A stretch of DNA of 33,410 nucleotides, from NCBI RefSeq assembly GCF_018139695.1, contig NZ_JAGSOG010000076.1, positions 1 through 33,410 on the forward strand, in the 5' to 3' direction. Both the position numbers and the translations under genes were made by a program. Shown here in pieces: positions 7,138-18,081 of the stretch. The notes under the pieces were generated by a model. It saw nothing but the letters and a program-made list of their open reading frames with translations, searched no databases and was not told where the DNA came from. The first letter of the stretch is position 1, and every line of letters starts with the position of its first letter. Origin of the DNA: Actinospica durhamensis. Its GTDB lineage: Bacteria; Actinomycetota; Actinomycetes; Streptomycetales; Catenulisporaceae.

Positions 7138-8130
7138 ATGATCGCATTCACTGTTCGCAGACTGCTGGCATCGATACCGGTGCTCTTCGTCTCCACCCTG
7201 CTCGTCTTCCTCATCGTCGCCTCCTCCGTGGATCCGCTCGCCCCCCTGCGGGCGCGCAACCCCCCGATCCCGCAGACGACGATCCGGGCCGAGGCCGTCC
7301 GGCTCGGGCTGAACCACTCGCTGCCCCAGCGCTACTGGGACTGGCTCACCGGCCTGGTCCTGCACGGCAACTGGGGCACCTCGGTCTCCTCCGGCTACGA
7401 CATCGGCCAGCGGCTGATCAGCTCCTTCTTCGTCACCTTCCGGCTGGTGATCCTGGCGATCCTGCTGTCGCTGATCCTGGCGATCGCGGTCGGCGTGCTC
7501 ACGGCCGTGCGCCAGTACAGCCGGCTGGACTACGCCGCCACCGCGATCGGCTTCCTGTTCCTGTCGCTGCCGACCTTCGTGTTCGCGATCCTGCTCAAGT
7601 CCTGGGCGATCGAGTTCAACCAGACGGTGCGCCCCAACGGGCCGCCGATCATCGCGACGCTCTTCGAGGCCAGCCCGAACCCGCCGACCAGCTTCCTCGG
7701 CAAGATCGGCGACTCGGCCGGCCACCTGCTGCTGCCCACGATCGTGCTCGCGCTGGTCTCCTACGCGTCCTGGTCGCGGTTCCAGCGCGCGTCCATGCTC
7801 GAGGTGCTCAACAGCGACTACATCCGGCTGGCGCGGGCCAAGGGCCTGTCCCGGTCCCGAGTGCTGCTGCGGCACGCTCTGCGCAATGCCCTGATCCCGC
7901 TCTCCACCCAGGTCGCGCTCGACACCGCGGGCCTGCTCGGCGGCGCGGTGATCACCGAGACGATCTTCGAGTGGCACGGCATGGGCTACATGTTCATCCA
8001 GGCGATCGACAACTACGACCTCTACCCGCTGCTGGCGTGGCTGGTCCTGGCCTCGACGCTGGTCATCGTCTTCAACCTCATCGCCGACCTGCTCTACGCG
8101 GTCCTGGACCCGAGGATCCGTCTTGCCTGA
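7138..8130 (+). CDS. ABC importer 1: OppB/DppB-type permease
   Basis: A 330-aa inner-membrane permease that forms one half of the translocation pore. It begins with the family hallmark MIAFTVRRLLASIPVLFVST and a first helix at about 8-30. A long periplasmic loop containing LGLNHSLPQRYWDWLTGLVL follows, then further helices. The cytoplasmic EAA loop is LARAKGLSRSRVLLRHALRN (about 236-255), the contact with the ATPase. The C-terminus, ADLLYAVLDPRIRL, is typical of the family. ATG at 7138. It overlaps the next gene by 8 nt, so translation is probably coupled. Confidence 0.92.
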   Translation: MIAFTVRRLLASIPVLFVSTLLVFLIVASSVDPLAPLRARNPPIPQTTIRAEAVRLGLNHSLPQRYWDWLTGLVLHGNWGTSVSSGYDIGQRLISSFFVTFRLVILAILLSLILAIAVGVLTAVRQYSRLDYAATAIGFLFLSLPTFVFAILLKSWAIEFNQTVRPNGPPIIATLFEASPNPPTSFLGKIGDSAGHLLLPTIVLALVSYASWSRFQRASMLEVLNSDYIRLARAKGLSRSRVLLRHALRNALIPLSTQVALDTAGLLGGAVITETIFEWHGMGYMFIQAIDNYDLYPLLAWLVLASTLVIVFNLIADLLYAVLDPRIRLA

Positions 8131-9097
8131 GAAGAACAACGACGACGCACCGGTCCTGCTGCCCACACTCGGCGCGAGCCTCGACCAGTTCGTGCGCTCG
8201 GGCGGTATGCCGCAGCGCGAGTTCACGGTGAAGGCGCGCACCCAGCGCGAGATCGTCTTCCGCCGATTCCTCAAGCACCGGGCCGCGGTGACCTCCCTGA
8301 TCGTGTTCCTTCTGGTGGTGCTGTTCGCGTTCGTGGGCCCGCTGCTGTGGAACCAGTCCTTCAACTTCATGTCGAACGACATCGAGGTGCCGCCGTCGGG
8401 CACGCACCCGTTCGGCACCGACAGCAACGGCTACGACCTGTTCGCCGACGTGATGCACGGCACGGCCAGGACGCTGGAGATCGCGCTGTCCGTCTCGATC
8501 GCCTCGACCGTCATCGGCACGGTCTACGGCGCCGTCTCCGGCTACTTCCGCGGCTGGGTCGACACGGTCATGATGCGTATCGCCGACCTGATCCTGACCA
8601 TCCCGGCGATCGTGGTGGCCATCATCGTCTCGGACAAGCTCTCCGCGAGCATCTCCTCGGCCTGGTACTTCCTCGCCTTCATCCTCTCCGCGCTGTTCTG
8701 GCCGGTGTGCGCACGCATCGTGCGGGCGCAGGTGCTCTCGCTGCGGGAGAAGGAGTTCGTGGAGGCGGCGCGGGCGCTCGGGGCCAAGGACACGCGCATC
8801 ATCTTCCGGCACATCGTGCCCAACTGTCTGGGTTCGATCATCGTGGTACTGACCCTCACCGTGGCCAACACGGTCCTGGTCGAGACCGCGCTGTCCTTCC
8901 TGGGCTTCGGCGTCCGGCCGCCGGACACCTCCCTCGGCACGCTGGTCAGCAACGGACAGACGGCGATCCAGGACGGCTTCCCCTGGCTGTTCTACTTCCC
9001 GGCCCTGTTCATCATCCTGATCGTGCTCACCATCAACTTCATCGGCGACGGCCTGCGCGACGCCTTCGATCCGCAACAGACAAGGGTGCGCGCATGA
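8123..9097 (+). CDS. ABC importer 1: OppC/DppC-type permease
   Basis: A 324-aa second permease subunit. It has a cytoplasmic N-terminal arm with REIVFRRFLKHRAAVTSLIV (about 43-62) leading into helix 1, a periplasmic segment with HPFGTDSNGYDLFADVMHGT typical of DppC proteins, and an EAA loop VEAARALGAKDTRIIFRHIV (about 213-232). The C-terminus, [20 protein letters not shown], is also typical. The start is TTG at 8123, 8 nt inside the preceding gene, with GAGGAT just upstream. A later start would lose part of the arm. The stop overlaps the next start as ATGA. Confidence 0.92.
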   Translation: MPEKNNDDAPVLLPTLGASLDQFVRSGGMPQREFTVKARTQREIVFRRFLKHRAAVTSLIVFLLVVLFAFVGPLLWNQSFNFMSNDIEVPPSGTHPFGTDSNGYDLFADVMHGTARTLEIALSVSIASTVIGTVYGAVSGYFRGWVDTVMMRIADLILTIPAIVVAIIVSDKLSASISSAWYFLAFILSALFWPVCARIVRAQVLSLREKEFVEAARALGAKDTRIIFRHIVPNCLGSIIVVLTLTVANTVLVETALSFLGFGVRPPDTSLGTLVSNGQTAIQDGFPWLFYFPALFIILIVLTINFIGDGLRDAFDPQQTRVRA

Positions 9098-10233
9098 GCG
9101 AGTATTCCCGCCTTTCGACCGAGTCCGAAGTGCTGCTCGCGGTCGACAATCTCACCGTCGACTTCCCGACGGCCGACGGTGTGGTCAAGGCCGTGCGCGG
9201 GGTCTCCTACAACCTGCGGGCCGGCGAGGTGCTGGGCATCGTCGGCGAGTCGGGTTCGGGCAAGTCGGTCTCCTCGATGGCCGTGATGGGCCTGCTGCCG
9301 AAGTCGGCGCAGATCCGCGGCTCGATCTCCTTCCGCGGCGAGGAACTGCTCGGCCGCACCGAGAAGGAGTTCATGCAGCTGCGCGGCAGCAAGATCGCGA
9401 TGATCTTCCAGGACCCGATGACCTCGCTCAACCCGGTCTACAAGATCGGCTTCCAGCTGGCCGAGGCGGTGCTGGCGCACCACGACATCGGCCGTGAGGC
9501 CGCGCGCAAGCGCGCCCTCGAACTGCTCGAGATCGTCGGCATCCCGTTCCCGGAGCGGCGGATCGACCAGTACCCGCACGAGTTCTCCGGCGGTATGCGC
9601 CAGCGGGTGGTGATCGCGATCGCGATGGCCAACAACCCGGACGTGATCATCGCGGACGAGCCGACCACCGCCCTCGACGTGACGGTGCAGGCACAGGTGC
9701 TCGAGGCGCTGCGCAGCGCCCAGCGCGAGACCGGCGCGGCCATGGTGCTGATCACCCACGACCTCGGCGTGGTGGCCGGGCAGGCCGACCGGGTGCTGGT
9801 GATGTACGCGGGCAAGCCGGTGGAGATCGGCGGCGTCGATGAGATCTACTACGAGCCGCGGATGCCCTACACCCTGGGCCTGCTCGGCTCGCTGCCCCGG
9901 CTCGACGCCGACCGGGCCGAACGGCTCACTCCGATCCAGGGCTCGCCGCCCTCGCTGCTCTCGCTGCCGCCGGGCTGTCCGTTCGTGCCGCGCTGCCCGC
10001 TGGCCAAGCCGACCTGCGACGAGCAGGAGCCCGAACTGGTGCCGACCGGCGAGCCGGGCCACTACGCCGCGTGCCACTTCAGCGCCTCGCTGATCGGCAA
10101 GCGCGCGGACGAGGTGTTCGCGGTCACCGCCGCGGACGCGGCCCTGCCGGCGTCCTACGGCGCCGAGATCGAGGGCGTCACCGGTCAGGTCACCGCGATC
10201 CCCGAGCAGCCGAAGGCGGAGCAGTCCGAATGA
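9094..10233 (+). CDS. ABC importer 1: OppD/DppD-type ATPase
   Basis: A 379-aa ATP-binding subunit. It has Walker A GESGSGKS (51-58), signature FSGGMRQR (from 164), Walker B IIADEP with Asp188-Glu189, and an H-loop in [10 protein letters not shown]. After the nucleotide domain comes the oligopeptide/HPY C-terminal region with four cysteines in [14 protein letters not shown] and AACHF. In mycobacterial Opp/Dpp transporters such cysteines hold a [4Fe-4S] cluster, so one is likely here. A further tail (about 330-379, RADEVFAV to KAEQSE) resembles the linker of the fused ATPase of system 2. ATGA overlap with both neighbours. Confidence 0.93.
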   Translation: MSEYSRLSTESEVLLAVDNLTVDFPTADGVVKAVRGVSYNLRAGEVLGIVGESGSGKSVSSMAVMGLLPKSAQIRGSISFRGEELLGRTEKEFMQLRGSKIAMIFQDPMTSLNPVYKIGFQLAEAVLAHHDIGREAARKRALELLEIVGIPFPERRIDQYPHEFSGGMRQRVVIAIAMANNPDVIIADEPTTALDVTVQAQVLEALRSAQRETGAAMVLITHDLGVVAGQADRVLVMYAGKPVEIGGVDEIYYEPRMPYTLGLLGSLPRLDADRAERLTPIQGSPPSLLSLPPGCPFVPRCPLAKPTCDEQEPELVPTGEPGHYAACHFSASLIGKRADEVFAVTAADAALPASYGAEIEGVTGQVTAIPEQPKAEQSE

Positions 10234-11261
10234 GCGCGACCGACATCGACCCGAGCGCCCCCATCCTCGAGGTGCGCAACCTGGTCAAGGAATTCCCGAT
10301 CAAGTCCAAGGGCGTGGTGCGGCGCACCGTCGGCTCGGTGCAGGCCGTCTCCGGCGTGGACTTCGCCATCCGGCCCGGGCACACCCTGGGCCTGGTCGGA
10401 GAGTCCGGCTGCGGCAAGACCACGACCAGCCGGGCCATCCTGCACCTGCAGCCGGCCAACTCCGGCCAGGTGCTCTTCCAGGGCCGCGACGTGACCCGGA
10501 TGTCGCGCACCGAGCTGCGGCGGATGCGCCGGGACATGCAGATCGTGTTCCAGGACCCGTACGCCTCGCTCAACCCGCGCATCACGGTCAGCGAGATCAT
10601 CGCGGAGCCGCTCAAGATCCACGGCCTCTACGAGCCGGACGGGCGGGCCCAGGTGGCCGACCTGATGGCCCGGGTGGGCCTGAATCCGGAGCACGGCAAC
10701 CGGTACCCGCACGAGTTCTCCGGCGGCCAGCGCCAGCGCATCGGCATCGCCCGCGCGCTGGCCCTGAAGCCCAAGGTGCTCGTGCTCGACGAGCCGGTCT
10801 CCGCGCTCGACGTCTCGATCCAGGCCGGCGTGATCAACCTGCTCGAGGACCTGCAGGACGAACTGGGCCTGGCGTACCTGTTCGTCGCGCACGACCTGTC
10901 CGTGGTCCGGCACATCGCCGACGAGGTGGCGGTGATGTACCTGGGCAAGATCGTGGAGATCGCCCAGACCACGGAGCTGTTCGAGCACAGCCAGCATCCG
11001 TACACCAAAGCCCTGATCTCGGCGATCCCGATCCCGGACCCGCGCCGGGAACGCGAGCGGGAGCGGATCCTCGTGGAGGGCGACGTGCCCTCGCCGGCCG
11101 ATCCGCCCTCCGGCTGCCGCTTCCGCACCCGCTGCCCGCTGCGTCCGACCCTGCCCGAGGGCGACCAGGCCCGCTGCTCCGGCGAGGAGCCGACCCTGAT
11201 CGGCCGCGGCCGCGGCGACGCGCACCGGGTGGCGTGTCACTTCGCGGGAGCGAACGACTAG
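10230..11261 (+). CDS. ABC importer 1: OppF/DppF-type ATPase
   Basis: A 343-aa second ATPase that pairs with the OppD-like subunit. It has Walker A GESGCGKT (57-64), the signature [17 protein letters not shown], Walker [13 protein letters not shown], and an H-loop in [11 protein letters not shown]. The C-terminal HPY region has four Cys ([18 protein letters not shown]), again compatible with an Fe-S site. The N-terminal [20 protein letters not shown] is the usual OppF insertion before the first core strand. The stop codon lies inside a tandem repeat described separately. Last gene of operon 1. Confidence 0.93.
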   Translation: MSATDIDPSAPILEVRNLVKEFPIKSKGVVRRTVGSVQAVSGVDFAIRPGHTLGLVGESGCGKTTTSRAILHLQPANSGQVLFQGRDVTRMSRTELRRMRRDMQIVFQDPYASLNPRITVSEIIAEPLKIHGLYEPDGRAQVADLMARVGLNPEHGNRYPHEFSGGQRQRIGIARALALKPKVLVLDEPVSALDVSIQAGVINLLEDLQDELGLAYLFVAHDLSVVRHIADEVAVMYLGKIVEIAQTTELFEHSQHPYTKALISAIPIPDPRRERERERILVEGDVPSPADPPSGCRFRTRCPLRPTLPEGDQARCSGEEPTLIGRGRGDAHRVACHFAGAND

Positions 11262-11317
11262 CGCAGTGCTGTGGCGAACGACTAGCGCAGTGCGGGAGCG
11301 AACGCTAGCGCTGCGCC
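11250..11317. repeat. Tandem duplication of the 3' end of the OppF-type gene
   Basis: GCGAACGACTAGCGCAGTGC occurs exactly twice (11250-11269 and 11274-11293, period 24). A third, degenerate copy starts at 11298 with one base lost (GCGAACGCTAGCGCTGCGCC). The first copy includes the gene's stop codon TAG. The third copy runs into a small hairpin GCGCTG/CAGCGC (11308-11322). It looks like a slipped-strand duplication. Confidence 0.75.
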
Positions 11318-11398
11318 AGCGCGTAGCCGTTGCGGGACGAGTGTGCGGAAATCCGTTGTCCTGAACGTATTTCCGACACGCCGCGATACGCGGGTGAA

Positions 11399-11435
11399 CC
11401 GCCCCGATCCCGGGAATGCTACGGGAAAGGGGCGG
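11399..11435 (+). terminator. Probable terminator of ABC operon 1
   Basis: CCGCCCC (11399-11405) pairs with GGGGCGG (11429-11435). Inside it CCCG pairs with CGGG around a 9-nt loop. It lies about 140 nt past the last gene of operon 1. No U-tract. Confidence 0.55.
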
Positions 11436-11560
11436 TATGCCCGAATATCGGCCTTCACTGGGGAGGGTGGTGCGACCGAGCGGGGAGTGTAACAGCCTGA
11501 TCGGGTGGGCAGTGGCATACCGTGTTCTGCGATAACCCTACCCCACCTGCACCGATCCTG

Positions 11561-11589
11561 TTACGCTCCGACAAGATCGCTGGTAGTGT
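11561..11589 (+). promoter_or_regulatory. Weak candidate promoter of ABC operon 2
   Basis: TTACGC (11561-11566) and TAGTGT (11584-11589) are 17 nt apart. The -10 fits the actinobacterial TANNNT pattern, while the -35 is poor. It would put transcription start about 50 nt before the 24-bp shared element and make a leader of nearly 390 nt. Confidence 0.25.
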
Positions 11590-11641
11590 CCACGATCCGA
11601 GACGCCGAAACCCCCAGGAAACAACACGATCCCCAAGCTGT

Positions 11642-11665
11642 TTCTTGATCTGATCGTGACGCGGC
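11642..11665. promoter_or_regulatory. 24-bp element shared by both ABC importer leaders (copy 2)
   Basis: It is identical to 4887-4910 at 23 of 24 positions (T instead of G in GATC-N-GATC). It lies 318 nt upstream of the first permease of system 2. The flanking sequence is not conserved, which argues for a specific site rather than a general duplication. Confidence 0.5.
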
Positions 11666-11779
11666 TGCCTCTCCCGTCCAAGCCGAATCGTGCGGTAGAA
11701 AAACACAAGCAAAGCAAGAGTCTTCGCGGTTGTGACCGTAAGGCGAAAAGCTTCCGGTGCTCGGCCGGAGACCGGGGCC

Positions 11780-11875
11780 CTCGGCACACGGGGGTGAAGG
11801 CCTGCTGAAGGACCGTGTGGCGAGTGTGGGCCGTCGCACGGGAACGTTTCAAGGCCGGACGCCACCCGCGTCCGG
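11780..11875 (+). ncRNA. Structured 5' leader of ABC operon 2 (candidate cis-regulatory RNA)
   Basis: Two strong hairpins can form in the non-coding region before the first permease. CTCGGCACACGG (11780-11791) pairs with CCGTGTGGCGAG (11813-11824) at 11 of 12 positions, with a 21-nt loop containing two TGAAGG copies. CCGGACGC (11855-11862) pairs perfectly with GCGTCCGG (11868-11875) around a 5-nt loop. I do not recognise a known riboswitch class. No protein gene was found in the gap 11262-11983. Confidence 0.35.
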
Positions 11876-11983
11876 TCTCTCAGGGATGGTCCGAGAAATC
11901 CTCGGGCGCCCGGCGAACGGTACGTACACACACGCTGCCGTGTATGCACCGGGCTGCCTGTGGCGAGTTGAGAAGGGTTGCCG

Positions 11984-12970
11984 ATGGCTGCATACCTCCT
12001 GCGGAGGATGATCAACTATCTGTTTCTGGTGATCATCGCGGCCTCCGTGACCTACCTTCTCGCGGCGTGGATCTTCCACCCCGAGAACAACTGGCTGGCC
12101 CGCCATCCCCAGCCGAGTTGGTCGGTCATCCACGCGGAGCTCAAGGCCCGCAACGAGGACGAGACCCTCACCCCGATCTGGACCCGGTACGCGAACTGGG
12201 TCAACGGTCTGCTGCACGGCAACATGGGCATCGAGATCGGCGGCAACTCGGTCGCGCAGGACATGGGGCGGCGCATCGGCGTCTCCACCCGCCTGCTGGC
12301 CCTGTCCACGGTCATCGGCTCGATCGGCGGCGTCGTGGTGGGCGTCTGGGGCGCGGTGCGCCAGTACAAGCTGTTCGACCGGGTCAGCACGGGCGCCTCG
12401 CTGCTGATCTTCGCGATGCCGGTGTTCACCCTGGCGATCCTGCTGCAGATGTTCGCGACCTGGTTCAACAACGCGACCGGCACGCACTTCCTGTACTACG
12501 TCAACGAGGTCTCCAACCCCAACCAGCCGTTCTGGACCTGGTCCGACCTGGTCGACCGGTTCGAGCACCTGATCCTCCCCACGCTCAGCGTCTCGCTGGG
12601 GTCGGTGGCCTACTTCAGCCGGTATCAGCGTGCCACGATGCTCGACATCATGGGTAGCGATTTTCTGCGCACCGCCCGTGCCAAGGGTCTGACGAAGAAC
12701 CGGGCCATCTTCAAGCACGGCGCGCGCACCGCGATCATCCCGGTGGCGACGCTGCTGAGCTACAACGCCGTGCTGCTGTTCACCGGAGCCGTGTTCACCG
12801 AGGTCATCTTCACCTGGCACGGGATGGGGGAGTGGTTCATCAGCAGCATCGGCCAGAACGACGTGAACTCCGTCGCCGCCGTCGGCATCTTCACCTCGAT
12901 CCTGGTCCTGGTGGCCGGTCTGATCTCGGAGGTCATCACCGTCACCCTCGATCCGCGCGTGCGCGTCTGA
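11984..12970 (+). CDS. ABC importer 2: OppB/DppB-type permease
   Basis: A 328-aa permease. It starts MAAYLLRRMINYLFLVIIAA, the usual first-helix form, and has the EAA loop RTARAKGLTKNRAIFKHGAR (about 227-246). It ends in EVITVTLDPRVRV, as typical for OppB proteins. GAGAAGGG lies 6 nt before the ATG at 11984. A TTG two codons upstream is possible but would place the ribosome site too close. The periplasmic region after helix 1 (HPENNWLARHPQPSWSVIH) differs from that of system 1, so the two importers are clearly diverged paralogues. First gene of operon 2; next gene after 19 nt. Confidence 0.92.
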   Translation: MAAYLLRRMINYLFLVIIAASVTYLLAAWIFHPENNWLARHPQPSWSVIHAELKARNEDETLTPIWTRYANWVNGLLHGNMGIEIGGNSVAQDMGRRIGVSTRLLALSTVIGSIGGVVVGVWGAVRQYKLFDRVSTGASLLIFAMPVFTLAILLQMFATWFNNATGTHFLYYVNEVSNPNQPFWTWSDLVDRFEHLILPTLSVSLGSVAYFSRYQRATMLDIMGSDFLRTARAKGLTKNRAIFKHGARTAIIPVATLLSYNAVLLFTGAVFTEVIFTWHGMGEWFISSIGQNDVNSVAAVGIFTSILVLVAGLISEVITVTLDPRVRV

Positions 12971-12989
12971 GTCAGGAAGGCTCTCTCCC

Positions 12990-13991
12990 ATGTCTCTCAA
13001 CGCGAACGCCCTCGTCGACGAGGCCGGCTCGACCGACCCGATCGGCGACGGACCGCAGGTCTCCACCGGCCGCGGCCGCCTGGTGCTCAAGCGCTTCCTG
13101 CGCAACCGGGCCGCCACCATCGGCCTGGTCATCGTGGTCCTGATGTTCCTCTCGGCCTTCGTCGGCCCGGACATCGACCAGTGGAAGTACACCGACATCG
13201 ACTTCGAGAACTTCCAGACCCCGCCGTCCGGGGCCCACTGGTTCGGCACCACCCAGACCGGCCAGGACATGTTCGCCCTGTGCATGCGCGGCCTGCAGAA
13301 GTCGCTCATCATCGGCCTGGTCGGCGGTGTGCTGACCACCGCGTTCGCCGCGCTGGTGGGCGCGTGCGCGGGCTACTACGGCCGCTGGGCCGACCGGATC
13401 CTGAGCTGGTTCATCGACCTGTTCCTGGTCCTGCCCTCGTTCCTGATGCTCTCCATCCTCTCGCCCTGGTTCCGCGGCAAGACCTGGATGATCCTGATCC
13501 CGCTGCTCGCGGCGTTCGCCTGGATGATCACGGCGCGGATCGTGCGGGCGCAGGCGATGAGCCTGAAGAACCGCGAGTTCGTCTCCGCGGCCCGCTTCAT
13601 GGGCGTGCCGGGCTGGCGGATCATCCTGCGCCACATCCTGCCGAACATCGCCTCGCTGCTCATCATCGACGCCGTGCTGAACGTGGCGGCCACGATCCTG
13701 GGCGAGGTCAACCTCTCCTTCTTCGGCTTCGGCGTCCAGGCGCCCGACGTCTCGCTCGGCACCCTGATCGACACCGGGCAGCAGGACATCGGCTCCTACC
13801 AGTGGCTGCTGGTGTTCCCGATGGCCTGCCTGGTCGTGCTGCTGCTGGCGGTCAACATGATCGGCGACGGCCTGCGCGACGCCCTCGACCCGAACGCCCA
13901 GGGCGCCAAGTCGAAGGTCCGCCGGCCCAAGGCCGAGCGCCGGGATTCCACGCCGGTGCTCACCGAGCCCGTGACGGTCGAGGTCGATTAG
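12990..13991 (+). CDS. ABC importer 2: OppC/DppC-type permease
   Basis: A 333-aa second permease with an N-terminal cytoplasmic arm (about 1-40), helix 1 at [20 protein letters not shown], the [20 protein letters not shown] periplasmic motif, and an EAA loop [20 protein letters not shown]. The family ending [16 protein letters not shown] is followed by an unusually long charged tail of about 30 residues ([20 protein letters not shown] and on). The ATG at 12990 is preceded by AGGAAGG. The tail is absent in system 1 and could contact the fused ATPase, which is inference. Confidence 0.92.
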   Translation: MSLNANALVDEAGSTDPIGDGPQVSTGRGRLVLKRFLRNRAATIGLVIVVLMFLSAFVGPDIDQWKYTDIDFENFQTPPSGAHWFGTTQTGQDMFALCMRGLQKSLIIGLVGGVLTTAFAALVGACAGYYGRWADRILSWFIDLFLVLPSFLMLSILSPWFRGKTWMILIPLLAAFAWMITARIVRAQAMSLKNREFVSAARFMGVPGWRIILRHILPNIASLLIIDAVLNVAATILGEVNLSFFGFGVQAPDVSLGTLIDTGQQDIGSYQWLLVFPMACLVVLLLAVNMIGDGLRDALDPNAQGAKSKVRRPKAERRDSTPVLTEPVTVEVD

Positions 13992-13993
13992 CC

Positions 13994-16120
<2,127 letters not shown>

Positions 16121-16200
16121 CAGGTCAACACAGACGTCCGCTCCGCAGGGCTGCGGCAGGCGGAGGCACCACCGAACCTACGAGAAAAGGAGAGGCACAC

Positions 16201-17892
16201 ATGCGCCTCACTAGGTCGACCGGCGTCCTCGCCGCGTCACTTGTCGCTGTCGCCTTGGCGGCCAGCGCGTGCAGCAGTTCCAAATCGACCACGGCCCCGG
16301 CCAAGCAGGTCGCTGCTACACAGGAGCAGATCAACGCCCAGCCGGTCAGCTCCCTGCAGCAGGGTGGCACGCTGAACCTGAGCATGGAGCAGTGGTCCTC
16401 GCAGTGGAACATCTTCTCCGCGAACGGCAACGTGGACGCCGACACGCAGACGGTCATCTCCGCGCTGCTGCCCGCGCCGTACCACTACTCCGCCGACGGC
16501 ACGCCGACCTACAACGCCGACTACCTCACCGGTGAGCCGGTCTCGAGCACGGTCGGCGGCAAGCAGACGGTGACCTACGAGCTGAACCCGAAGGCCGTGT
16601 GGTCCGACGGTACGCCGATCACCTACAAGGACTACGTCGCCAACTGGCAGGCCCTGAACGGCAAGACGGCGAACTACAACCCGACCTTCTCGGTCGGCTA
16701 CGACCAGATCGCCTCGGTTGCCGAGGGCAAGAACGCGGACGAGGTCGTCGTGACCTACTCCAGCCCGTTCTCGGACTGGAAGTCGCTGTTCGCGCCGCTG
16801 TACCCGGCCTCGGAGTACGCCACCGCGGACGACTTCAACAAGAACCTGCTGACCTCGCTCGGCCTGTCCGGCGGTCCGTTCGAGCAGGGCTCGGTCAACC
16901 AGACCGACCAGACCGTCACCCTGGTGCCGAACCCCAAGTGGTGGGGCTCGAAGCCGGTGCTCGACTCGATCGTCTTCAAGACGATCTCCACCGACGCCAC
17001 CGCGCAGGCCTTCGCCAACGGTGAGATCGACTCCTTCGACATCGGCGTCGACGCCACCGCGTACAAGACGGCCAAGTCGACCAAGAACGCGACCGTGCTC
17101 CAGGCCGGTGGCCCGGACTACCGCGCGCTGACGATCAACGCCCAGTCGGCCAACCTCTCCGACGTCCAGGTCCGCCAGGCCGTCTCCGAGGCGCTCGACC
17201 GCACCGCCATCGCCAAGTCCGACCTCGCGGGCCTGCCGGCCTCGCAGATCCTGGTGAACAACCACTTCTACATGCCCAACCAGAAGGGTTACACCAACAC
17301 CTCGGGCGCCGTGGGCACCTACAGCGCCTCCGCCGCCGAGCAGCTGCTCAACGCGGCCGGCTGGACCCTGCCCGCCGGCGGCACCTACCGGACGAAGGCC
17401 GGCAAGGAGCTCGACCTGACCCTGCTGATCCCGTCGGACGTCTCGGTCGCCACCAACGAGTCCACGCTGATCACCGCGATGCTCAAGACGATCGGCATCA
17501 AGGTCACCACCACCTCCGAGGGCGACCCGTTCTTCACCGACATCGCCGCCGGCAAGTTCGACCTGACCGTCTTCACCTGGGAGGGCACGAACTACCCGAT
17601 CAGCTCCAGCATCTCGCTCTACCAGAACATCCAGAGCGGCAACTGGGGTCAGAACTACGCCCGCATCGGTAGCTCCACCATCGACAGCGAGATGAACACG
17701 GCCGCGGGCCAGACCAACCCGACCACCGCGACCGCCGACATCAACCAGGCGGACCAGGCGATCTGGCAGGAGGCGGGCGTCATCCCGTTCTACCAGCGTC
17801 CGGAGCTCGAGGGTCAGGTCAAGACCCTGGCCAACTACGGTGCCTTCGGCTTCGCCGACATCGTGTGGCAGAACATCGGCTTCACCAAGTAG
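16201..17892 (+). CDS. ABC importer 2: family-5 substrate-binding lipoprotein
   Basis: A 563-aa SBP_bac_5 lipoprotein. MRLTRSTGVLAASLVAVALA leads to ASAC with lipidated Cys24, then a short Ser/Lys/Thr tether. Family landmarks are QQGGTLNLSMEQWSSQWNIF, TYELNPKAVWSDGTPITYKD and VPNPKWWGSKPVLDSIVFKT. The last third holds the second lobe (ADINQADQAIWQEAGVIPFY). An ideal AAAGGAGAGG ribosome site precedes the ATG at 16201, stronger than for the other genes in the operon. Placement last, 80 nt after the fused ATPase, is the reverse of system 1. Ligand unknown; the two SBPs differ enough in sequence to expect different ligands. Confidence 0.92.
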   Translation: MRLTRSTGVLAASLVAVALAASACSSSKSTTAPAKQVAATQEQINAQPVSSLQQGGTLNLSMEQWSSQWNIFSANGNVDADTQTVISALLPAPYHYSADGTPTYNADYLTGEPVSSTVGGKQTVTYELNPKAVWSDGTPITYKDYVANWQALNGKTANYNPTFSVGYDQIASVAEGKNADEVVVTYSSPFSDWKSLFAPLYPASEYATADDFNKNLLTSLGLSGGPFEQGSVNQTDQTVTLVPNPKWWGSKPVLDSIVFKTISTDATAQAFANGEIDSFDIGVDATAYKTAKSTKNATVLQAGGPDYRALTINAQSANLSDVQVRQAVSEALDRTAIAKSDLAGLPASQILVNNHFYMPNQKGYTNTSGAVGTYSASAAEQLLNAAGWTLPAGGTYRTKAGKELDLTLLIPSDVSVATNESTLITAMLKTIGIKVTTTSEGDPFFTDIAAGKFDLTVFTWEGTNYPISSSISLYQNIQSGNWGQNYARIGSSTIDSEMNTAAGQTNPTTATADINQADQAIWQEAGVIPFYQRPELEGQVKTLANYGAFGFADIVWQNIGFTK

Positions 17893-17943
17893 TCCGATGA
17901 GCGCGCGCGCCGCCCGCCGGCGCGCGAGCTGACGCAGTACCCG

Positions 17944-17982
17944 GCGACGCCCGCCTCCGACCTGGTCGGGGGCGGGCGTCGC
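17944..17982 (+). terminator. Strong terminator of ABC operon 2
   Basis: GCGACGCCCGCC (17944-17955) and GGCGGGCGTCGC (17971-17982) are perfect inverted copies. Inside, CCGACC pairs with GGTCGG, so nearly the whole 39 nt is paired. It starts 51 nt after the SBP stop codon. Confidence 0.85.
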
Positions 17983-17988
17983 ATATGC

Positions 17989-18022
17989 GTATGTTGCATA
18001 CAATTGCGTGGTCTTCTACTCT
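17989..18022 (+). promoter_or_regulatory. Promoter of the four-gene exporter operon with overlapping palindrome
   Basis: TTGCAT (17994-17999) and TACTCT (18017-18022) are separated by exactly 17 nt, a good sigma-70-type pair about 60 nt before the first start codon. The palindrome GTATG-TTG-CATAC (17989-18001) covers the -35, which fits a repressor site of the GntR or TetR kind. GCATATGC lies just before it (17981-17988). The regulator is not encoded next door. Confidence 0.5.
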
Positions 18023-18039
18023 GGACGAGACCCGGATGA

Positions 18040-18053
18040 GATCGTCGACGATC
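18040..18053. promoter_or_regulatory. Perfect 14-bp palindrome in the leader before the exporter operon
   Basis: GATCGTCGACGATC is a perfect palindrome in the predicted 5' untranslated region, about 15 nt before AGGAGG. It overlaps GATCGTGACGGGG (18050-18062), which matches the end of the 24-bp element of the importer leaders at 12 of 13 positions. It may be an operator or an RNA fold near the ribosome site. Confidence 0.35.
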
Positions 18054-18081
18054 GTGACGGGGTGTCAGGAGGGGGAGAGCC

